Positions 35,130 to 39,214 of a DNA stretch of 39,214 bases are shown here, in pieces. Position numbers and translations under genes: made by a program. Below the pieces are notes generated by a model that did not search any database, had not been told where the DNA came from, and worked only from the letters and a program-made list of their open reading frames with translations. The DNA is from Spirochaetales bacterium. Lineage in GTDB: Bacteria > Spirochaetota > Spirochaetia > DSM-27196 > Alkalispirochaetaceae. The stretch is taken from the NCBI GenBank assembly GCA_028282545.1, contig JANQHT010000149.1, forward strand, positions 1 through 39,214, written 5' to 3'. Numbering within the stretch: position 1 is the first letter of the stretch; each line of letters opens with the position of its first letter.

Positions 35130-36566
35130 TTGAAAACGGAAGTACTGAGATACAACAACGTCTGCGCGCGATTTTCCGAAGTCGAAAGGCTTGACGATAT
35201 CAATATCACGGTTTGTGAAGGCGAAATGGTCGGATTGATCGGCCTGAAAGGCGCCGGAGTTATGCGAATCGTCAATCTTCTCGAAGGACGTGGGCACGTT
35301 TCATCGGGCACCATTGACTATCAAAAATCACCGTATGTTCCCACAGACATACTGGATGCGAACGAAAACAAGATCTTTGTCATTAGAAGAGATGTGACGT
35401 TACTTTTGGATTTTTCGATCGCGGAGAATCTTTTTCTCATGCGGAGGAGCGTCAGATCATTTTCTGTGTACTCAGAAAAAACTGCCAACGAAGAGACAAA
35501 CAGGGTCCTCGAAGAGTTCGGAATTGGCCTGTCTGCGGATATGCTGTGCTCAACGCTGACGCGATTCGAAAAGATGCTGGTTGAATTGGTCAAAATCAGC
35601 ATTCAGAGACCACGTATCATCGTATTGTACGACTTTTTGGCGGATTTTTCTCCGCGGATGATCGAGTTGCTCAAACGCGTCTTTCGAATGTTGGTAAAAG
35701 ACGGTGTATCCATCATCGTTGCAATCAACGAATACGCCGAGATCATCGATGACTTCGACAAGCTCTATATAGTAACCGAAGGCCATATCGGGAAAACTCT
35801 GTACCGAGGTGAATTCGGTCAAAAGACGATAACCGAGTTCCTCCGGACCGACGCAGCCAGTGCCACATGGTCAGAGAAGAGAAACAAAACGCCATCTGAG
35901 CCGTATCTGCGTCTTCAAAACGCCTGCACCAACGCGATCAAGGACCTGAGCATTGAGGTATACGAAAGCGAAATCGTGGGCGTGTATGATTCGGATTACT
36001 CTTGCGGCGAAGAGATATCCAGACTTCTTGTCGGTGACAGAGCACTGGTTCGCGGCGATTACTTTGTAGCCGGGGAACGCCTAAAAAACGTGACGTGCAG
36101 CGCAGTTCTCAAACACAAAGTTGGGTTCGTTTCCTGCCTGGAAAACGCGCTGCTGTTTCCGGGATTGACGGCACAGGAGAACGCGACTGTTGTTGTGTGG
36201 GATAGAACTCACAAACATCGCTTCTTGTTCAAAGAGAAGTTTTGTCGATTCGCGTTTGGGCAAATTCGCGACTATACCGGTGTTGAACGGAACGAGATAT
36301 GTCAGGATCTCGATGACAAAAAGCAGTTGTTGCTTCAGTTGAGTCGCTGGCAACTATTCAACCCAAAATTACTAATCGTCGAAAGGCCATTTATGAACGG
36401 CGATGTTGTGCAGGCTCAGATGATCCAAGACTATCTGGTCGCCAAAACCAAAGAGGGATGTTCTTCAATCGTAATTTCGTCGAATCTGAACTACGTGAAA
36501 CGGATCTGTGACAGGATTGTCTACATGAAGAGCGGCACTATGTGTAATCCTCCCATTTCTAGCTGA
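35130..36566 (+). CDS. Degenerate RbsA-like double ABC ATPase (pseudo-ATPase), probable regulator
   Basis: A 478-aa protein with the overall plan of RbsA/MglA: two ABC domains, opening LRYNNVCARFSEVERLDDINITVCEGEMVGLIG. Catalytic motifs are gone. Walker A 1 is GLKGAGVMR instead of GxxGAGKST; Walker B 1 is VLYDFLADF instead of LDEPT; the LSGGQ signatures are LTRFEKML and LSRWQLFN. The second Walker A is YDSDYSCGEE; the second Walker B region reads LIVERPF. The reading frame is long and uninterrupted, so it is a maintained protein, not decay. Its TTG start follows the kinase stop immediately, so it is translated with the two-component pair. I infer a non-hydrolysing adaptor linking permease and kinase. 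Confidence 0.88.
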   Translation: MKTEVLRYNNVCARFSEVERLDDINITVCEGEMVGLIGLKGAGVMRIVNLLEGRGHVSSGTIDYQKSPYVPTDILDANENKIFVIRRDVTLLLDFSIAENLFLMRRSVRSFSVYSEKTANEETNRVLEEFGIGLSADMLCSTLTRFEKMLVELVKISIQRPRIIVLYDFLADFSPRMIELLKRVFRMLVKDGVSIIVAINEYAEIIDDFDKLYIVTEGHIGKTLYRGEFGQKTITEFLRTDAASATWSEKRNKTPSEPYLRLQNACTNAIKDLSIEVYESEIVGVYDSDYSCGEEISRLLVGDRALVRGDYFVAGERLKNVTCSAVLKHKVGFVSCLENALLFPGLTAQENATVVVWDRTHKHRFLFKEKFCRFAFGQIRDYTGVERNEICQDLDDKKQLLLQLSRWQLFNPKLLIVERPFMNGDVVQAQMIQDYLVAKTKEGCSSIVISSNLNYVKRICDRIVYMKSGTMCNPPISS

Positions 36567-36633
36567 CGCCACAGGGAGAGGATTATGCAGCAGGGCTCTT
36601 CACACTCCACGGTGGAACGCCGCCACCTGTTGA

Positions 36634-36795
36634 GTTTGGGGGCTCGTTATTGTCGGTCCAGACTGGGAACGTCTGAGTGCTCCCTGCATCAAGGATCTGC
36701 CGGCCGTGAAATGGAAATTCTACAATCTTGCGCAGATGAGTGCCGACACGAAAACGGCGATGGTCGATGAACTGAAGTCGTTCTTCAATATGTAG
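36634..36795 (+). pseudogene. C-terminal fragment of an unidentified gene
   Basis: A 53-codon frame without a start, entered after a TGA at 36631 and ending at a TAG at 36793. Protein-like content: GLVIVGPDWERLSAP, DLPAVKWKFYNLAQMS, then a closing MVDELKSFFNM. The ORF beginning at ATG 36585 in another frame runs across it, suggesting a frameshifted, truncated gene. Nothing else is recognised up to 36920. Confidence 0.4.
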
Positions 36796-36924
36796 AGTAC
36801 GAGGATCGTCGTCGATCTAGGGCCATAGATTCGATGGATGGTGCCTAAGTTTCCCAGTACAGCTTGTACACGCAGGTTCGGCGAGAACGAACGATCCAGG
36901 TAGAATCTGGTCAGAAAGGGTCAC

Positions 36925-37003
36925 TTGGGCGTTACTGGACTGTGCGAAGCACAACCCAGCTTGCAGGTTGGTTGTTCCTACAACAAATTTGGGCGTTACT
37001 GGA
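36925..37003. repeat. 15-bp direct repeat made of a tRNA 3' end
   Basis: TTGGGCGTTACTGGA occurs at 36925-36939 and 36989-37003. On the minus strand it is the 3' side of a T-stem (CCAGT), an acceptor strand (AACGCCC) and a discriminator base. Repeats of tRNA 3' ends are the usual form of integrase attachment sites. Confidence 0.55.
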
Positions 37004-37033
37004 TTTGAACCAGTGACTTCTACCGTGTGAAAG
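36990..37033 (-). other. tRNA 3'-half remnant (pseudo-tRNA)
   Basis: On the minus strand a complete T-arm (ACTGG TTCAAAT CCAGT) is followed by AACGCCC and A. Upstream lies CTTTCACACGGTAGAAG, which resembles an anticodon arm but does not fold properly, and no GGGCGTT 5' acceptor strand lies within tRNA distance. Hence a fragment, not a working tRNA. Confidence 0.5.
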
Positions 37034-37150
37034 TCCCGAACCCCTATAGTCCTTGATAGCAATTCTAAGCGGGTTATAGCTTTACGGTCAATCAAGCTAC
37101 GTCGGATTACGTCCCGCTATCACGTTTTTGTGTGACGCGCCCGCCCCGGA

Positions 37151-37342
37151 TCACGGTTCCCACAACAGATCGAAAATCCACGTCACGAGGTACCAGCCGC
37201 GAGGTGCAAGGATTTCGTATTCGAGGAACAGGTCCGTTTCGTCGAGGAGTCGCGTGTCTACGGTAGGCGGGGAGTCCTCGTGGTGATTGGTCCAGGATCG
37301 AGAATCGATGCACCCTACTCCCCACGGTTGTGGTTTTTGGCT
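37151..37342 (-). pseudogene. Possible gene fragment without start codon
   Basis: A stop-to-stop minus-strand frame with protein-like content (LLDETDLFLEYEILAPRGWY, then VTWIFDLLWEP) but no start codon in its first half. It may be the tail of a lost gene. Low support. Confidence 0.25.
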
Positions 37343-37366
37343 CTACAATCGGAGTAGGGGGCCAAC

Positions 37367-37825
37367 GTGGAAGAACCGAGAGAAAGGGAATGGAACATTT
37401 TGTCAGACAATTGGGGAAGGTGCGTGGGTTTTGTTGAAACGGTGCGACAACGACTCGGCGACGGCTGGAACGGTGTATTGACCGTTGGAGATGCGGACGG
37501 GAAACCAAAAAACTGGCTCCGTTTAACGATTGCAGATATGCAATTAGAGATTGGGGCGTTACCGAATGCAGAGTTCGTCGAGGAAAGCGAACCTTCATTC
37601 GCCCGTCGTTTGCAGGAAACCGGTATTCTCGTGGGAGTCCATCGGGCACAACAACCGGAGTCAGTCGTTGTGCAGCGACGATTGTTCGGTATCAGAGACG
37701 AGATCTACCGGGTAGGAACTGAAGCGTTCACCGATGACCTATCGAAATCCAGAGTATTGAGTGCGTTCCTTCTCGACCTATACCAGTCGGCACTAAATAG
37801 GTTCATCGGCGACACCGGACCTTGA
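37367..37825 (+). CDS. Hypothetical protein
   Basis: A 152-aa soluble, acidic protein. The GTG at 37367 has GGAGTAGGGGG a few bases upstream. Features: VGFVETVRQRLGDGWNGVLTV, a strand-rich middle (WLRLTIADMQLEIGALPNAEFVEES), and a helical end (LSKSRVLSAFLLDLYQSALNRFI). No family recognised. It lies just ahead of the SWIM-finger gene on the same strand, about 86 bases apart, in accessory DNA beside the tRNA remnant. Confidence 0.6.
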   Translation: MEEPREREWNILSDNWGRCVGFVETVRQRLGDGWNGVLTVGDADGKPKNWLRLTIADMQLEIGALPNAEFVEESEPSFARRLQETGILVGVHRAQQPESVVVQRRLFGIRDEIYRVGTEAFTDDLSKSRVLSAFLLDLYQSALNRFIGDTGP

Positions 37826-37911
37826 GCGTAGGAGAACGTGCCGGGCATCAGCATTGTTTTTCTCCGTGCGGACATTGGAAAACGCGTCTACACTGGAATT
37901 AGGAGGTTCGG

Positions 37912-38388
37912 ATGGAAAATATCGAGTTCCTCGTTCAGGGGTCGGCCAAAGAGCCCTACACAGTGTCCGTAGTCAATCGCGGCAAAAGGAATCTGTCTGC
38001 TTACTGCACGTGTCCCGCAGGAGAGAACGGATTGATCTGCAAACATCGGACCCGGATTTTTGCCGGTGACACGCAGGGAATCGTTGAAGGTATCGAAAAT
38101 GTCCCGATTGCGCAGGAATGGTTCAGAGGGTCAGACATCGAAAAAGCGCTCAATGGCCTCAGCTCGATCGAGAGCAACGCCAAGAAAGCAGAACGAGTGT
38201 TCAAAGAAATGACTCAGATGTTGCAGGACAAGATTCATGAAAACATGACACGCAACGTCAATCGGCCTTTGGACGGAATTCGGGAGAAACCGATCAGGGA
38301 GTACACGGAAGCGGCGATTAGAAAGGTCGTCACAGCCACGCACGTGAAGATCGCGAAACGTCAGATAGCAGACGCGATGATGGATTGA
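37912..38388 (+). CDS. SWIM-type zinc-finger protein
   Basis: A 158-aa protein. The N-terminal part carries a SWIM motif: YCTCPAGENGLICKH (CxC-x8-CxH), preceded by the strand PYTVSVVNRGKRNLSA. The C-terminal half is long and helical (KKAERVFKEMTQMLQDKIHENM), probably for self-association or nucleic-acid binding. AGGAGG lies just before the ATG. SWIM domains bind DNA or proteins and occur in recombination-linked and mobile-element proteins. The partner here is unknown. Confidence 0.75.
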   Translation: MENIEFLVQGSAKEPYTVSVVNRGKRNLSAYCTCPAGENGLICKHRTRIFAGDTQGIVEGIENVPIAQEWFRGSDIEKALNGLSSIESNAKKAERVFKEMTQMLQDKIHENMTRNVNRPLDGIREKPIREYTEAAIRKVVTATHVKIAKRQIADAMMD

Positions 38389-38495
38389 CAACCGGCGCGT
38401 CACTGCCTCGCCACGCCGTCGAGGCCATCTCACCGCGAGCCCCACACGGAGGGCGTACCGGTACGCACTGGTAGCCTCACGGTCAAAAAACGTCA

Positions 38496-38684
38496 TCACG
38501 CCAGGTTCCTCGCCCGTGCAACCGCCTCACGCGCCGAATGTGCCGTGACAGTGACGACGCGGCCACTTCTACGAGCATGTGCGGTAGCGCCCTGATTGTC
38601 CAATATGATCGCCGTTCCGTCCCGGTGAACGCGGACGACGTAGGTGTGAATGGTCGGACGTCGATCGTACCGGATTCGTCTCAT
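38496..38684 (-). CDS. Small basic hypothetical protein
   Basis: A 62-aa protein with strand-rich sequence (THTYVVRVHRDG-like start, then GTAIILDNQGATAHARRSGR) and a short helix (SAREAVARARNLA). The ATG at 38682-38684 has GGAGG eight bases upstream, better than the longer frame from 38735. Probably in an operon with the larger minus-strand ORF before it. Function unknown. Confidence 0.55.
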   Translation of the reverse strand: MRRIRYDRRPTIHTYVVRVHRDGTAIILDNQGATAHARRSGRVVTVTAHSAREAVARARNLA

Positions 38685-38721
38685 GGCGAAAACCTCCCGT
38701 GTTCTCGGTGATCGCGGGGCT

Positions 38722-39213
38722 TTAGTCAAAAGCAATTCGCAACACCGCCCACGAGTGAAGCGGTTTGAACTTGAGAATCAACCGGAGAAAACGCTCTCTC
38801 GCGGCACTCTCGACGTGCGCCAAACCGACCGAGAGGATATAGCCGTACGCGTCGCGGGTCACGTCCCCGCCTACAAAGAAAATCAACGGCCACGCGGCGG
38901 GCGACGCCGGGACCGGATACCGCATGTCCTTCTGACCGAGAAACTCGAAGTATCCACACATGGCCAAGCCGCCACCGCAACACACTCTCTCGTGTCCGGC
39001 TCCGAAATATCGAGGAGAGTTCCTAAAAAGCCGACCATTGACCAACAGTTCCCCACCACCGATCCGACAGTACACGTCATCACGCCCCGCGTAGGCGTTG
39101 TCACCGCCACACTGTAGCTGGTAGTTCTCGTCGACGAACGGCGCGGGATCAACCGCCGGGTCGTTGGCGTGCACCTGTACGTCGAAACCAGCCGTGGTGA
39201 GGGCAAGCCGCAT
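38722..39213 (-). CDS. Hypothetical protein, possibly cut by window edge
   Basis: 163 residues visible, with an ATG at 39211-39213 one base from the window end, so it may be the true start or an internal Met. Sequence is Cys- and Gly-rich in the middle (QLQCGGDNAYAGRDDVYCRIGGGE, CCGGGLAMCGYF). The end is strand-rich with a helix (VESAARERFLRLILKF). No family recognised. It precedes the 62-aa gene by 37 bases on the same strand. Confidence 0.5.
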   Translation of the reverse strand: MRLALTTAGFDVQVHANDPAVDPAPFVDENYQLQCGGDNAYAGRDDVYCRIGGGELLVNGRLFRNSPRYFGAGHERVCCGGGLAMCGYFEFLGQKDMRYPVPASPAAWPLIFFVGGDVTRDAYGYILSVGLAHVESAARERFLRLILKFKPLHSWAVLRIAFD

Positions 39214-39214
39214 C

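Noticed and set aside
35130..36566. Degenerate ABC ATPase as a decaying pseudogene
   Set aside because: The frame is open over 478 codons, all motifs are replaced by substitution rather than by stops or frameshifts, and it is tightly spaced behind the kinase; maintained function is the better reading.
36990..37062. Complete tRNA gene on the minus strand
   Set aside because: The T-arm and 3' acceptor are present but the 5' acceptor complement and a valid anticodon stem are missing, so only a remnant is claimed.
37107..37649. Minus-strand 180-codon ORF
   Set aside because: Composition is Arg/Pro/Ser-rich as in shadow frames. It is opposite the better supported 37367-37825 gene, which has a ribosome-binding site.
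38650..39117. Plus-strand 155-codon ORF
   Set aside because: Overlaps two minus-strand ORFs that have more protein-like content and, for one, a good ribosome-binding site; its own sequence looks like an antisense shadow.

Overview
The window reads as a bacterial chromosome segment, most likely from a free-living spirochaete. The basis is moderate: generally high G+C, and solute-binding proteins whose mature N-termini start with Gly/Glu-rich stretches (GGGQEE, SGEPEAEG) of a kind I associate with Spirochaetaceae. No rRNA or complete tRNA is present to settle the taxonomy.

Region 1 (20-5830, minus strand) is one operon for a ribose/simple-sugar-type ABC importer: binding protein, a protein made of three tandem RidA domains, a double ATPase and two permeases. 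It has a readable promoter and a LacI-type operator.

Region 2 (6064-11149) carries coenzyme F420 functions. A zinc-ribbon microprotein, a cupin, cofD and cofC are on the plus strand. On the minus strand are cofE with an NADPH:F420 oxidoreductase, and a luciferase-like (LLM) F420-type oxidoreductase. No FO synthase (cofG/cofH or fbiC) is present.

Region 3 (11342-25540) is dominated by reductive pyrimidine/hydantoin catabolism: a beta-ureidopropionase-type nitrilase, two NCS2 uracil/xanthine permeases, a dihydropyrimidinase and a class III aminotransferase. Interleaved are an EamA exporter, a fabF / nitronate-monooxygenase-like divergent pair, two small membrane proteins, a YgjV-like protein and an Acg-type nitroreductase lipoprotein. 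No classical dihydropyrimidine dehydrogenase is visible. Together with Region 2 this suggests that the F420 enzyme may supply the missing reduction of the pyrimidine ring.

Region 4 (25500-27231) has a hicA-like remnant and a CsoR-type repressor whose palindromic operator abuts its own start codon, followed by an MFS transporter.

Region 5 (27501-36566) has visibly lower G+C and looks like one functional unit. It holds a second sugar ABC importer, an intrinsic terminator, a cytoplasmic-type sulfatase, a YesN-type response regulator, a YesM-type histidine kinase interrupted at a T9 tract, and a double ABC ATPase that has lost its nucleotide-binding motifs. I read it as uptake, desulfation and control of a sulfated saccharide.

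Region 6 (36570-39214) is accessory DNA: a gene fragment, a tRNA 3'-half remnant with a short direct repeat, a SWIM zinc-finger protein and several unrecognised ORFs, the last running to the window edge.
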